DNA from: Deltaproteobacteria bacterium
Lineage (GTDB): Bacteria > Myxococcota > Myxococcia > Myxococcales > SZAS-1
DNA length: 64,000 nt
Assembly: GCA_018266075.1 (NCBI GenBank)
Contig: JAFEBB010000006.1
Coordinates: 62,001-126,000, forward strand
Reading direction: 5' to 3'
Within the stretch, counting starts at the first letter, position 1; every line of letters begins with the position of its first letter. Below the pieces are notes generated by a model. The model worked only from the letters and a program-made list of their open reading frames with translations. It made no database searches and had not been told where the DNA came from. The translations under genes were made by a program, and so were the position numbers. Positions 37,348-46,006 of this stretch are shown one piece after another.

Positions 37348-37674
37348 TTAAGTCCGCTCGAAACCGTAGGCGCGCTCCACCTTGCACACCCGGAGCTGGA
37401 AGCGCGCGTACCACCTCTCGCGGCCGAGGTGCTGGGCCTCGCGGTGCTCGACGACCGCCTTCCACGCGGCGATGGCATCCGTCGAGCTCCAATACGAGAC
37501 CGTGATCGATCCGCTCGCGTCGCCCGCGTGCTCCAAGCCGAGGAAGCCCGGCTGCTCCTTGGCGAGCGCTTCCATGCGATCGGCCATGGCCGCGTAGCCC
37601 TGGTCCGCGTCGGTCCGCTGCGAGGTGAAGATCACGGCCCAGTAGGGCGGCTCGGGCGTCCGGGCGGGATTCAC
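37348..37674 (-). CDS. Antibiotic biosynthesis monooxygenase-like protein
   Basis: A 108-residue ferredoxin-fold protein of the ABM/DUF4188 kind: PYWAVIFTSQRTDAD, MADRMEALAKEQPGFLGLE, ITVSYWSSTDAIAAWK and WYARFQLRVCKVERAYG are the four strand/helix segments. Members remove or sense small reactive molecules and form dimers. The start is a GTG at 37674 that overlaps the MATE stop in the sequence GTGA, so translation should be coupled to the efflux gene. The pairing suggests a role linked to the transported compound. Confidence 0.8.
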   Translation of the reverse strand: MNPARTPEPPYWAVIFTSQRTDADQGYAAMADRMEALAKEQPGFLGLEHAGDASGSITVSYWSSTDAIAAWKAVVEHREAQHLGRERWYARFQLRVCKVERAYGFERT

Positions 37675-39104
37675 GCAGCCTCCGTCGAGGCCACGTCCAC
37701 GGGGGACTCTGCCTTGGGCGTGCGCTCGTCGAGCGGGACGATGGGCCGCGCCGAGAGCCAGAGGAAGCGCGAGAAGAGCGCCAGCGCCACCGCCGTGAGT
37801 CCACACGCCAGGCCCCACCACAGGCCGGTGATGCCGTGGCCCAGCCAGATGCCGAGCGTGAACGCCACCGGGAAACCCACGCCGTAGTGGCCGACCACGT
37901 TCGCCACGAAGGGGAACACGGTGTCGCCGGCGCCGCGGAGCACGCCCGCGCCCACGCCCTGCACGCCATCCGAGAGCTGGAAGAAGCCAGCCACGAAGAG
38001 CAGCGGCACGGCCACCGCGAGCACGTCGGGGTGGTCGCCGTAGAAGCGCGGCAGCCAGTGCGGCGCGAGCAGGAACGTCACCGCGCCCGTGGCCATCACC
38101 ACCGCGCCGCAGCCGAACGCGACCAGCCCCGATCGACGCACGCCGTGTTGATCGCGCTGGCCCACCGCGCGGCCCACGCGCACCGAGCCCGCGTTGCCCA
38201 CGCCGATGGCGACGGAGAACGAGAAGCTCGCCAGGTTGAGCGCCAGGTTGTGCGCGGCCAGGCTGGCGTCGCCGAGCCGCGCCGCGAGGAGCGTCACCAG
38301 CGCGAAAACGCCCACCTCTGCGGCCATCTGCAGGCCGATCGGCAAGCCGACGCGAAGCGCGCGCCGCAGATCCTCCGCCACGGGACGCCGCGCGGTCTTC
38401 TCCATCGGCCCGTCTTGGAGGTTCGCCGCGGCGTACGCCACGATGCCCAGCTGGAGCAGCGTGCCGATCGTCGTGGCGATGGCCGCGCCCGGCGCGCCGA
38501 ATGCGGGCACGTGGCGCAGGGGGCCAGCCCACGCGGGCAGGCGCTCGCCGCCGCGCACCAGCACCAGGTCGAGCCCGAGGTTGAGGATGTTGCAGGCGAT
38601 CGTCGAGATGACCATCGGCCGCGTCACGCCGTGTGCTTGAAGGAACGCGCGCACCGCCGCGAAGACGAGCAGCGCGGGCATGCTCAGCATGCGCCAGCGC
38701 AGGCAGGTGAGGGTGAGCGCGCCGGTCTCGACGGGCACCTTCATCGCCTGCATCAACGCGGGCGCGCCGAGCAGGAGCAGGTCGAGGACGATCGCCGCTG
38801 CGAGCGCGAGCCACACGCCCTGCCAGAGCAGCTTTCGAGCGCGGGGCTTTTCACCTGCGCCGAGTGCTTGCGAGACGAGCGGGTCGAGCCCCATCACCGC
38901 GCCCAGACCGAGCACGGCGACGAAGAAGAAGGTGCTGGTGGCGAGCCCGATGGCGCCGAGCGGGCGCGCGCCGAGCGTGCCGACGACAGCGACGTCCACG
39001 AGCCCCATGCTGGTTTGACCCGCCTGCGCCGCGGCGATGGGCAGGGCGAGGCGCAACAACGCGCCGACTTCTCGGCGGAGGGGGCTCTCGGAACTGGCTG
39101 CCAT
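37671..39104 (-). CDS. MATE-family efflux transporter
   Basis: A 477-residue multidrug and toxic compound extrusion transporter with twelve predicted helices in two halves. Landmarks are ALPIAAAQAGQTSMGLVDVAVVG at the N-terminus (quoted in part), the second-half repeat GLPIGLQMAAEVGVFALVTL, and AAIATTIGTLLQLGI. It exports cationic compounds using sodium or proton gradients. No ribosome binding site is obvious before the ATG at 39104. It is translationally coupled to the downstream monooxygenase-like gene (GTGA). Confidence 0.9.
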   Translation of the reverse strand: MAASSESPLRREVGALLRLALPIAAAQAGQTSMGLVDVAVVGTLGARPLGAIGLATSTFFFVAVLGLGAVMGLDPLVSQALGAGEKPRARKLLWQGVWLALAAAIVLDLLLLGAPALMQAMKVPVETGALTLTCLRWRMLSMPALLVFAAVRAFLQAHGVTRPMVISTIACNILNLGLDLVLVRGGERLPAWAGPLRHVPAFGAPGAAIATTIGTLLQLGIVAYAAANLQDGPMEKTARRPVAEDLRRALRVGLPIGLQMAAEVGVFALVTLLAARLGDASLAAHNLALNLASFSFSVAIGVGNAGSVRVGRAVGQRDQHGVRRSGLVAFGCGAVVMATGAVTFLLAPHWLPRFYGDHPDVLAVAVPLLFVAGFFQLSDGVQGVGAGVLRGAGDTVFPFVANVVGHYGVGFPVAFTLGIWLGHGITGLWWGLACGLTAVALALFSRFLWLSARPIVPLDERTPKAESPVDVASTEAA

Positions 39105-39203
39105 GGTCGGGGTGACGCCGCCTGCTCGGGTTACTGACGCGCAGCATAAGCGCGGACCGGTCGTGGCGCTGAGGAGTCGGCACCAGCACCCATTTGGCTC
39201 GGG

Positions 39204-40310
39204 TCAGTGGCTGGGGGCTGGGGGCTGGGGGCTGGCGGATTCCTGGGCGCGCAGCCACGAGTCCAGCTCGGGGAAGACCTCGTCGGGGGCGAAGCGGCCG
39301 AAGATGAGGTCGCCGTGGCCGTAGTCCTGCTTGTCGCCGCGCGCCTTGCCGAAGAGCACCAGCGCCTTCTGCGCCGCGCCCACGTCGCCCAGCGCTTCCT
39401 CCATGGCCTTCGGCGGCGCGAGGACGTCCAGCGTCCCGCCCATGAGCAGCACCGGACAGCGGATGCGCGAAAGCCCCGCACGCAGATCGGTGTGGTCGGC
39501 CAGGTCCCAGGCGTTGCGCGAGAACCACGAGGCGAATTGCGCCAGCAGCTTCTTCGACGAATCTGCGAGCACGTTCCACGCCACGCGGCGGTAGAGCGCG
39601 GGGTCCATGTTCTGCGGGTTCACGGCCACGTCGGAGAAGGGCAGAGGCACCACGCCCAGGTACGGCGCGATGAGCCGCGCGCTCCAGCGGTTGTGGATGC
39701 GCCCCAGGAGCGCGAGGTGCACCGAAGCCGCCAGCACCCGACCCAGCAGCGGCCGGTGGAACTCCCAGCGCGTGGGCGAGCCGAGCGCGGCCACGCCCGC
39801 CAGCGACGCGCCCGCAGGCAGCTCCGCCAGCGCAAGCCCGATGAGCCCGCCCATCGAGTGGCCAATCCAGATCGCGCTCGCCCGGCCCGTCGTCCGCTGC
39901 GCGAGCTGGACGACGGCGGGCGCGTCGCGGAGCACGAAGTCGTCGAAGGTCCAGTCGTTCTTGTTGCGGCCGGGCGGCGGGCGGTGCGAGTCGCCGCAGC
40001 CGCGCAGATCCAGAACGAAGACCTCGTTCCCCCGCGCGCGCAGAAAGCCCGCGAGCGAGTTCCGCCCGGGCAAGCTCATGTTCAGCCGGTTGGCCGAGAG
40101 CCCGTGACAGAGAATCACCGGCGGCCGAGCGCTCGGCGTTTCGGGCTTGTAGTGGGCCACCGCGAGGCGCCAGCCATCGGAGGCGACGGCTGTCAGGAGC
40201 GCGTCGGAATCCGCACGCTCCCGGTACACCCAGCTCCAGAACGCGAAGTGCGCGACCACGGCGAGCGTGATGCCGATCGCAATCCACCCGACCCAGGGCA
40301 AGTGCGCCAT
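39204..40310 (-). CDS. Alpha/beta hydrolase, membrane anchored
   Basis: A 368-residue alpha/beta hydrolase. The N-terminus is a membrane helix (MAHLPWVGWIAIGITLAVVA). The fold shows the oxyanion-hole strand VILCHGLSANRLN, the nucleophile elbow WIGHSMGGL with Ser about residue 152, the acid in MGGTLDVLAPP and a His in DYGHGDLIFG. It is close to lipase/esterase-type proteins. The last ~10 residues (SPQPPAPSH) are encoded by a heptanucleotide repeat, so the natural stop appears to have been lost or displaced. TATAAG seven bases before the ATG and no ribosome binding site suggest a leaderless mRNA. Confidence 0.85.
   Translation of the reverse strand: MAHLPWVGWIAIGITLAVVAHFAFWSWVYRERADSDALLTAVASDGWRLAVAHYKPETPSARPPVILCHGLSANRLNMSLPGRNSLAGFLRARGNEVFVLDLRGCGDSHRPPPGRNKNDWTFDDFVLRDAPAVVQLAQRTTGRASAIWIGHSMGGLIGLALAELPAGASLAGVAALGSPTRWEFHRPLLGRVLAASVHLALLGRIHNRWSARLIAPYLGVVPLPFSDVAVNPQNMDPALYRRVAWNVLADSSKKLLAQFASWFSRNAWDLADHTDLRAGLSRIRCPVLLMGGTLDVLAPPKAMEEALGDVGAAQKALVLFGKARGDKQDYGHGDLIFGRFAPDEVFPELDSWLRAQESASPQPPAPSH
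39209..39235. repeat. Heptamer repeat (CTGGGGG)n inside the hydrolase 3' end
   Basis: Three full units CTGGGGG at 39211-39231 plus partial units on both sides. On the minus strand the repeat encodes the Pro/Gln/Ala tail of the alpha/beta hydrolase and continues to its stop at 39204-39206. The adjoining gap to the MATE gene is about 100 bp without a gene. Confidence 0.8.
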
Positions 40311-40317
40311 GAACCTG

Positions 40318-40323
40318 CTTATA
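40318..40323 (-). promoter_or_regulatory. -10 box TATAAG seven bases before an ATG
   Basis: On the minus strand TATAAG (five of six consensus bases) ends seven bases before the hydrolase ATG at 40310. No Shine-Dalgarno sequence and no clear -35 box. Candidate leaderless start. The rest of the gap up to pssA at 40491 holds no gene. Confidence 0.4.
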
Positions 40324-40490
40324 TCGGCCCAGAGAGGGCGTTTGCGCCACGTTTTGAAGGTTGCTACGGTCAAATCTGGCCCCGCCAGGGTGGCCTGTGC
40401 GGGCCTGCGGCACGGCGGTTGCTCGAGGGAGAGTCGGGCTGTGGAGCGGCTGGCGTGCTTGGCCGCGCAGCACGAAGGGGAGCGGCGCCG

Positions 40491-41351
40491 ATGAAGATCC
40501 GCAAGCTGATGTTCGTGCTCCCGAACCTGTTCACGGTGAGCAGCATCTTCTGCGGGTTCTACGCCATGACCCTGTGCACCGGCGCGGCCACGCCGACGCA
40601 CCTGTACCAGGCCGCGCTCTCCATCTTCTTCGCCATCTTCTTCGACGGCTTCGACGGCCGCGTGGCCCGCCTCACCAAGACCCAGAGCGACTTCGGCGTG
40701 GAGCTCGACTCCCTCGCCGACGTCTGCAGCTTCGGCGTGGCGCCGGGCCTCCTGGTCTACAAGTGGGCGCTCGAGCCGCTGGGAATCTGGGGCCTCTTCG
40801 CCTCGTTCGCGTTCGCGGCCTGTGGCGCGCTGCGCCTGGCTCGCTTCAACGTGCTCGCGCACCGGAATCACGCGGGCAGCTCGCGCTACTTCGTGGGCCT
40901 GCCCATTCCGCTCGCGGCGGGCATGGTGATCTCGCTGGTCATCGCCCACCACATGGTGCACGGCGAGGCGACGATGGACGCGCACGTGCCCATCGCCATC
41001 GTGGTCCTCGCGCTCGCGCTGCTGATGGTGTCGACGGTGCGCTACCGCACCTTCAAGGACGCGCGCCCGAGCAAGAAGAGCGCGCTGGTCTTCATGCTGG
41101 TCTGCGCGCTGGGCGTGATCGTGGCCACGCAGCTCAAGCCGGCGTACGTGCTGGTGGCCTACTTCAGCGCGTACCTGGTGATGGGGCTCATCGAGAGCGT
41201 GGTCACGTTCCCCAAGCGGCGCAGCGAGGCGCGGGCGGCGGCTGCCGCAGCCGGTACGACTGCGGCGACCGCAGCGGTGGACGCCGAGGACGAGCTCGCC
41301 GACGACGAGGACGACGACGAAGACTCCGTCGACGAGGAAGAGTACATCTGA
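40491..41351 (+). CDS. pssA: CDP-diacylglycerol-serine O-phosphatidyltransferase
   Basis: A 286-residue membrane enzyme that makes phosphatidylserine from CDP-diacylglycerol and serine. The CDP-alcohol phosphotransferase signature DGRVAR-x8-G-x3-D-x3-D is complete (DGRVARLTKTQSDFGVELD). About eight membrane helices, PNLFTVSSIFCGFYA at the start, FVGLPIPLAAGM later, are typical of the bacterial PssA type. The C-terminal ~35 residues are strongly acidic (DEDELADDEDDDED), an unusual cytoplasmic tail. Start ATG at 40491 after an AAGGGGAG a dozen bases upstream. PgpA follows 41 bp downstream. Confidence 0.9.
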   Translation: MKIRKLMFVLPNLFTVSSIFCGFYAMTLCTGAATPTHLYQAALSIFFAIFFDGFDGRVARLTKTQSDFGVELDSLADVCSFGVAPGLLVYKWALEPLGIWGLFASFAFAACGALRLARFNVLAHRNHAGSSRYFVGLPIPLAAGMVISLVIAHHMVHGEATMDAHVPIAIVVLALALLMVSTVRYRTFKDARPSKKSALVFMLVCALGVIVATQLKPAYVLVAYFSAYLVMGLIESVVTFPKRRSEARAAAAAAGTTAATAAVDAEDELADDEDDDEDSVDEEEYI

Positions 41352-41392
41352 GCTCGCGCGCTCCCGGCAGCGGTTGAAGCGCGAAGACGAAA

Positions 41393-41902
41393 ATGGCCAA
41401 CCAGAAGCAGAAGCACTACACGCCGCCGACGCGCGCGCTCGACTGGGCCGGCGTCGCCGTGGCCACCGCGGGCGGCGCGGGATTTTTTCCCATCGCGCCC
41501 GGGACCGCAGGGACCTTGGTCGCCGTGCCCATCTATTGGCTGACCGCCGACGTGCTGCACTGGCCGTGGTGGGCGCACGTGGCGCTCTTCCTGGTGCTCA
41601 CTGCGGTGGGGATGCTCGCCGCCGAGCGCGTGGGCAAGCCGGTGTTCCACGCCAGCGATGCGGGGCAGATCGTCATCGACGAGGTCGTGGGCTACCTGCT
41701 CACGGTGATGCTGGTGCCGTTCTCGTGGAAGGCGGCGATCCTCGGGTTCTTCATCTTCCGCGCGCTCGACATCTTGAAGCCGTGGCCCGCGAGCTGGTTC
41801 GACGCCAAGGTGCACAACGGCTTCGGCGTGACCATGGACGATCTCTGCGCGGCAGCGTGGGGACGCGTGCTGCTCGGGCTGATTCTGCATTTCTGGCCCT
41901 GA
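41393..41902 (+). CDS. pgpA: Phosphatidylglycerophosphatase A
   Basis: A 169-residue PgpA, which dephosphorylates phosphatidylglycerol phosphate in the inner membrane. All family blocks are visible: GFFPIAPGTAGTLVA, DAGQIVIDEVVGYLLT (catalytic acidic motif), FRALDILKPWPASWFD and VTMDDLCAAAWG. Four hydrophobic segments. A GAAG/GCGAAGACG stretch precedes the ATG. Together with PssA it gives a small phospholipid-synthesis pair. It is followed by a 60-residue gene. Confidence 0.9.
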   Translation: MANQKQKHYTPPTRALDWAGVAVATAGGAGFFPIAPGTAGTLVAVPIYWLTADVLHWPWWAHVALFLVLTAVGMLAAERVGKPVFHASDAGQIVIDEVVGYLLTVMLVPFSWKAAILGFFIFRALDILKPWPASWFDAKVHNGFGVTMDDLCAAAWGRVLLGLILHFWP

Positions 41903-41924
41903 CGAAATTGCATCGGGATTGACG

Positions 41925-42107
41925 ATGCATTTCACCGGCCGCACCGCCGACGGCAAGCTGCAGCCGTTCGAGGAGCGCTTCGAGCGCATGGTCCAGTGGA
42001 AAGCGCGCAAGGGGCCGGGCGCCAGCCGCGCGGACCTCGAGAAGAAGACCCGCGCATACATGGCCAGCATGCCTGCCTGGAAGGACCACCCGAAGCTCAA
42101 GGCGTAG
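41925..42107 (+). CDS. Small hypothetical protein, 60 aa
   Basis: A short basic protein (MHFTGRTADGKLQPFEERF start, then KARKGPGASRADLEKKTRAY and a PAWKDHPKLKA end). No motif is recognised. An upstream TTG at 41919 is possible but the ATG at 41925 is simpler. It sits between pgpA and cinA on the same strand and may be a small nucleic-acid or ribosome-associated factor, but that is a guess from its charge. Confidence 0.5.
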   Translation: MHFTGRTADGKLQPFEERFERMVQWKARKGPGASRADLEKKTRAYMASMPAWKDHPKLKA

Positions 42108-42148
42108 CGCTTTCGCCCGCGCGGCCGCTGTGGCAGAACCCTCGCCGC

Positions 42149-43393
42149 ATGCGCGTGGAGATCCTCTGCACGGGCAACGAGCTCCTCGACGGCTCCGTCG
42201 TGGACTCGAACTCGGCCTGGCTCGAAGCCAAGCTCTTCGAGCTCGGGCTCGAGGTCGCCGAGAAGCGCGTGGTCCCTGACGACCTCGGCGTGATCACCGC
42301 GGCCATGCGCGAGATCGCCGCGCGCGCGGACTTCTGCGTCACCTCCGGCGGGCTCGGCCCCACGCCCGACGACCTCACGGCCGAGGCGCTCGCCAACGCC
42401 GCGGGCGTGCCGCTCGTGGTCGACGCGCACACCACCGAGCGGCTGCGCGCGTGGATGCAGTCTCGAGGGCGCGAGTACGGGCCGGCGCAGTCGCGGCAGG
42501 CGCTGGTGCCGCAAGGCGCGGAGGTCATCGACAACCCTGTCGGCTCGGCGCCGCACCTCCAGATGAAGATCGGCAAGTGCACCTTCGCCCTGCTGGCAGG
42601 CGTGCCCCGCGAGTTCCACACCCTCGCCGAGTCGCACGTCATCCCGCGCATCGCCGAGCGCTTCGCCGCGGACACCGGCGAGCAGTACGCCTTCACCCAG
42701 CTGCGCTGCATTGGAGTCTGGGAGGCGGACATGGCCTGGGCCGTGCGCGAGCTGCCCAAGTCGCATCCGCACGTGCGCATCGGCACGCGGACCATGGCGC
42801 CCGAGAACCACCTCAAGCTCCGCGCCAGCGGGCCCACGCGCCAAGAAGCGCAGGCGCGGCTCGACGCGGCCGTGCGCGAGGCGAAGGACAAGCTGGGCAC
42901 GCGCGTCTACGCGCTCGGCGACACCACGTTCGCCATGGCCACGCTACAGAAGCTCAAGGCCGAAGGCGCGACGGTCGCGTTTGCGGAGTCCGTCTCGGGC
43001 GGGATGGCGGCGTCGCTGCTCGCCGAGGTGCCGGGCGCGAGCGAGGTGCTGAGCGCATCGTTCGTGGTCTACAGCGAGCGCGCGAAGACCGCGTTGCTGG
43101 GATTGGATCCGGACTTCATCACGCGTGAAGGCGCGGTCTCCGAAGCGGTCACGCGTGAGCTGGCCCTGCGCGCCCGCGAGCGCGCGAAGACGACGTACGC
43201 CGCCGCGTGCACCGGCTGGGCGGGACCGGGCGGCGGCACCGAGCGCGATCCCGTGGGCACCTTCTACGCCGCGCTCGCGACGGCTTCGGGCGTCACCGTC
43301 TCGCGCTTCGAGTACCCGCGCGCCGACCGCGAGCGCATCCGCAAGGGCGCGGCCTACGCCTGCCTCGACCTCCTCCGCACGGCGAAACCATGA
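42149..43393 (+). CDS. cinA: CinA family nicotinamide-nucleotide amidohydrolase
   Basis: A 414-residue CinA. The N-terminal MoCF/COG1058 domain (residues 1-170) has MRVEILCTGNELLDGSVVDSN and TSGGLGPTPDDLT; the C-terminal PncC domain (about 260-410) has VAFAESVSGGMAASLLAEVPG, SFVVYSERAK and GWAGPGGGTERDPVGTFY. The protein removes the pyrophosphate from ADP-ribose and deamidates nicotinamide mononucleotide, in pyridine-nucleotide recycling. ATG at 42149. The stop overlaps the next start as ATGA, coupling it to a membrane protein. Confidence 0.9.
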   Translation: MRVEILCTGNELLDGSVVDSNSAWLEAKLFELGLEVAEKRVVPDDLGVITAAMREIAARADFCVTSGGLGPTPDDLTAEALANAAGVPLVVDAHTTERLRAWMQSRGREYGPAQSRQALVPQGAEVIDNPVGSAPHLQMKIGKCTFALLAGVPREFHTLAESHVIPRIAERFAADTGEQYAFTQLRCIGVWEADMAWAVRELPKSHPHVRIGTRTMAPENHLKLRASGPTRQEAQARLDAAVREAKDKLGTRVYALGDTTFAMATLQKLKAEGATVAFAESVSGGMAASLLAEVPGASEVLSASFVVYSERAKTALLGLDPDFITREGAVSEAVTRELALRARERAKTTYAAACTGWAGPGGGTERDPVGTFYAALATASGVTVSRFEYPRADRERIRKGAAYACLDLLRTAKP

Positions 43394-44871
43394 CCACTGC
43401 CACACCCACCGCCGCCGCCGATCCCCGCGCGCGCCTACAGGCCTTCCTTGCCGAGCTGAAGACCCCGCTGCTCTTCGCGCTCGGGTGCGGCGTGGTGCTG
43501 GCGGTGTTCGCGGGCTCGCGCTTCGGGCACCAGAGCAAGGCGCCGCACTTCGTGTACCAGGCGATGGCGTTCCTGCAGGGCAAGCTCGAGCTCGCGGTGC
43601 GACCGCCGAACAACGAAGACTGGGTGCTGCTCAACGGCAAGTGGTACTCGAGCTTCCCCGCGTTCCCGGCGCTGGTGATGGTGCCGCTCGTGGCCATCAA
43701 CGGCTACCAGTTCAACGACACGAGCTTCACGGTCATCGTCGCGGCGCTGAATTTGGTCTTCCTGTTCCTGGCGCTGCGCGAGCTGACCAAGTCCGGAGAC
43801 TCCGCACGCAGCGAGCGCGACAACCTCATCCTCTGCGCGCTGATGTGCTTCGGCACGCTGTACTTCTACTGCGCCATCCGCGGCGAGGTGTGGTTCACCG
43901 CCGAGGTGATGGGCGTGGGGCTCACCTCGCTGTACGTGCTCTTCGCGCAGCGCGCGCGACGGCCGGCCCTCGCCGGCCTCGCCTACGCCGCGGGCACGCT
44001 CACCCGCACGCCGATCATGTTCTCGGTGGTGTTCTTCCTCTGCGAGCTCTTCATCCCGAGCGGCCGGCTCGCCGACATCTCGAAGAAGGTGGAGCCGGCG
44101 ACGCGCCGCGAGCAGTTCATCAAGCTGGGCCAGTTCGTGGCCGGCGCGCTGCCGCTCGCGCTCTGGCACGCGTGGATGAACTGGGCGCGCTTCGGCTCGC
44201 CTGGCGACTTCGGCCACGCGCACCTCTTCAACAACCGCGTCAACGCCGACATCGAGCAGTGGGGCCTGTTCCACCCGCACTACCTCGCGCGAAACATCGT
44301 GGCCGCGTTCCTGCTCATGCCGAAGTTCGCGCAGTCGCAGCTCACCTACAACCCGCACGGGCTCTCGCTGCTGCTGACCACGCCGCTCTTCGTGCTCGCG
44401 CTGTTTCCCGCCGCGGCAAAGGGTCGCAAGGACCGGGCGATCGTCGCGCTGGCGCTGGCTGCGGCGGCGGTCGCGATTCCCTGGCTCTTCGATCAGACCA
44501 CACAGCCGCGCTCGCCCTATGAGGCACCGGGGTTCGGCGTGTCGGCCTATTTCATCTTCCTGCTCGTGGCGGGGCGGCTGGTGTGGATGGCGTTCTCGTC
44601 GAACGACGACAAGGCCGAGCCGCCGCGGCTGCAGCTCGCGCTGGCGGTGACCATCGCCGCGATGGCGCTGCCCGGGCTCTTCTACCAAAACGACGGCTAC
44701 GTGCAGTTCGGCTTCCGCTTCTCGCTCGACTGGACGCCATACCTCATCCTCCTGCTCGCCGTCGGCCGCCGGAAGATGGACGCGCTCTGGTGGTCGCTGG
44801 CCGCCGTGGGCATCGCGGTGAACGTGTGGGGCGCGGTCGCGTTCCGCGGCTACAGCGACATGTTCCGGTGA
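43390..44871 (+). CDS. Multi-pass membrane protein, possible GT-C glycosyltransferase
   Basis: A 493-residue protein with about ten to twelve hydrophobic helices and little soluble sequence. It has the shape of GT-C/ArnT-like or DUF2029-type mannosyltransferases: an early loop (GKWYSSFPAFPALVMVPLVA), a long extracytoplasmic loop near the middle with HLFNNRVNADIEQWG, and a last C-terminal helix. No defining catalytic DD motif is certain. Start and stop are coupled to neighbours: ATGA with cinA and GTGA with the metalloprotease. Function unproven. Confidence 0.65.
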   Translation: MTTATPTAAADPRARLQAFLAELKTPLLFALGCGVVLAVFAGSRFGHQSKAPHFVYQAMAFLQGKLELAVRPPNNEDWVLLNGKWYSSFPAFPALVMVPLVAINGYQFNDTSFTVIVAALNLVFLFLALRELTKSGDSARSERDNLILCALMCFGTLYFYCAIRGEVWFTAEVMGVGLTSLYVLFAQRARRPALAGLAYAAGTLTRTPIMFSVVFFLCELFIPSGRLADISKKVEPATRREQFIKLGQFVAGALPLALWHAWMNWARFGSPGDFGHAHLFNNRVNADIEQWGLFHPHYLARNIVAAFLLMPKFAQSQLTYNPHGLSLLLTTPLFVLALFPAAAKGRKDRAIVALALAAAAVAIPWLFDQTTQPRSPYEAPGFGVSAYFIFLLVAGRLVWMAFSSNDDKAEPPRLQLALAVTIAAMALPGLFYQNDGYVQFGFRFSLDWTPYLILLLAVGRRKMDALWWSLAAVGIAVNVWGAVAFRGYSDMFR

Positions 44872-45383
44872 GCAAGCCGGCGCTGCCGGTCGTGCTGCGG
44901 CCGTTCTTGCCGCTGGTGCGCGCGTGGATCGCGCAGGTCCTCGCCGTCGCCGAGGCGCAGGCCCAGCCGCTGGGGCCGGAGCTGGAGCGCGCGCTCGGTC
45001 GACATTTCTCGCCGCAGCTGCTCCAACGCGCACGCCGCGTGGTGTGCGCGCAGCTCCCGCAGCCGCCGGTGCCCACGCTCGGAATCGCGCGGCTGCGCGA
45101 GTTCAAGCGCGGCGACTATGCAGGGCTGACTTTGGGCGAGCGCGTCTTCGTGCGCACCGACCACGCCGACGACCCCGGGGTGATGGCCCACGAGCTGGTG
45201 CACGTGCTGCAGTGGATTCGCCTCGGCCGGCGCACCTTCGTGGAGCGCTACGCGGCCGAGCTGGTGGCCTTTGGCTACGGCCAGGCGCCGCTGGAGCGCA
45301 TGGCCTACGCGCACGAGGCCCGCTTCCGCGCCGGCGAGGTCTACGACCTCGAGACCGCGGTGCAGCGCGAGCTCGATGCCTGA
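44868..45383 (+). CDS. DUF4157-like putative metalloprotease
   Basis: A 171-residue protein with GVMAHELVHVLQWIRLG, an HExxH zinc motif with the aromatic flank seen in DUF4157 proteins, followed by Glu-bearing YAAELVAFGYG and ERMAYAHEARFR that could give the third ligand. Some DUF4157 domains are associated with contractile injection systems, but nothing of that kind is nearby. GTG at 44868 overlaps the previous stop as GTGA. Activity is inferred from motif only. A hairpin terminator follows. Confidence 0.7.
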   Translation: MSKPALPVVLRPFLPLVRAWIAQVLAVAEAQAQPLGPELERALGRHFSPQLLQRARRVVCAQLPQPPVPTLGIARLREFKRGDYAGLTLGERVFVRTDHADDPGVMAHELVHVLQWIRLGRRTFVERYAAELVAFGYGQAPLERMAYAHEARFRAGEVYDLETAVQRELDA

Positions 45384-45389
45384 AAGCGA

Positions 45390-45417
45390 AACGGCCGAGC
45401 CTTTCGGCCCGGCCGTT
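45390..45417. terminator. Bidirectional intrinsic terminator between convergent genes
   Basis: A 12-bp stem with one mismatch (AACGGCCG-A-GCC, loop TTTC, GGC-C-CGGCCGTT) lies between the metalloprotease and DUF507 stops. The minus-strand product is followed by a TTTC run (TCGCTTTCA), suggesting it mainly ends the DUF507 transcript; the plus side lacks a good U tract. Confidence 0.6.
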
Positions 45418-45440
45418 CGATGCTGCGGATCCGGATCCGG

Positions 45441-45959
45441 TCAGATCAGGCCGCGCGCCCGGCGGATCTGCTCGAGCGTCTTGGCGTACTCCACGTCCCA
45501 CGCCGGCGTGCCCTCCTGGAGGTGCTTCAGGCGGGCGCGGGCCTCGCGCTCAATCTCCTCATCCACGTCGAGGTGCTTCTTCATGACCTCGAAGATCTTC
45601 TTCCGGAGGGTGTTGTCCTCGGCGAAGACCTCCTCGACGTTGCGGCTGATGAGCAGGAACTCGATCATCTGGTTGATGATGTAGTCGATGCCCTCGTCAC
45701 CGGTCTTGAAGCCGCGAACCTCGGCCATCTCGCGCTTGACCTGGTTGAACTTGGAGTGGTCATAGCCGCGGCGCTCGAGCGCCTCGCGGGTGGCCTGGTT
45801 CACGCGCTCCTCGTTGGCGAGGTACTCGCGCATGATGGCCGACATGTCCATCTCGGCGTCGGCGATGCGGAGGGTCTCGACTTCGATGTCCCCGTCCTGC
45901 ATGAGCCGCTGCACGGTCTCACGGGCGATGGTGGGGATGACCTTCGGGTAGAGCCTCAT
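45441..45959 (-). CDS. DUF507 family protein
   Basis: A 172-residue protein of the DUF507 family, common in delta-proteobacteria and Aquificae, role unknown. It is highly charged and helical, starting MRLYPKVIPTIARETVQRLM; GFKTGDEGIDYIINQMIEFLL and DVDEEIEREARARLK are typical. Usually it has two repeated DUF507 halves, as seems the case here. AAGGGA seven bases before the ATG. A good promoter with about 40 nt of leader lies upstream. Codon use and length match a well-expressed housekeeping protein. Confidence 0.85.
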   Translation of the reverse strand: MRLYPKVIPTIARETVQRLMQDGDIEVETLRIADAEMDMSAIMREYLANEERVNQATREALERRGYDHSKFNQVKREMAEVRGFKTGDEGIDYIINQMIEFLLISRNVEEVFAEDNTLRKKIFEVMKKHLDVDEEIEREARARLKHLQEGTPAWDVEYAKTLEQIRRARGLI

Positions 45960-46006
45960 CGCGATTTCCCTTCAAACCCGCCCGCAGAGCCGCGAGCAGC
46001 GCGGTT

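Noticed and set aside
42128-42148. A sigma54-like -24/-12 sequence (TGGCAG-N5-TCGCC) before cinA.
   Set aside because: It deviates at conserved bases, and its predicted transcription start would fall inside the gene.
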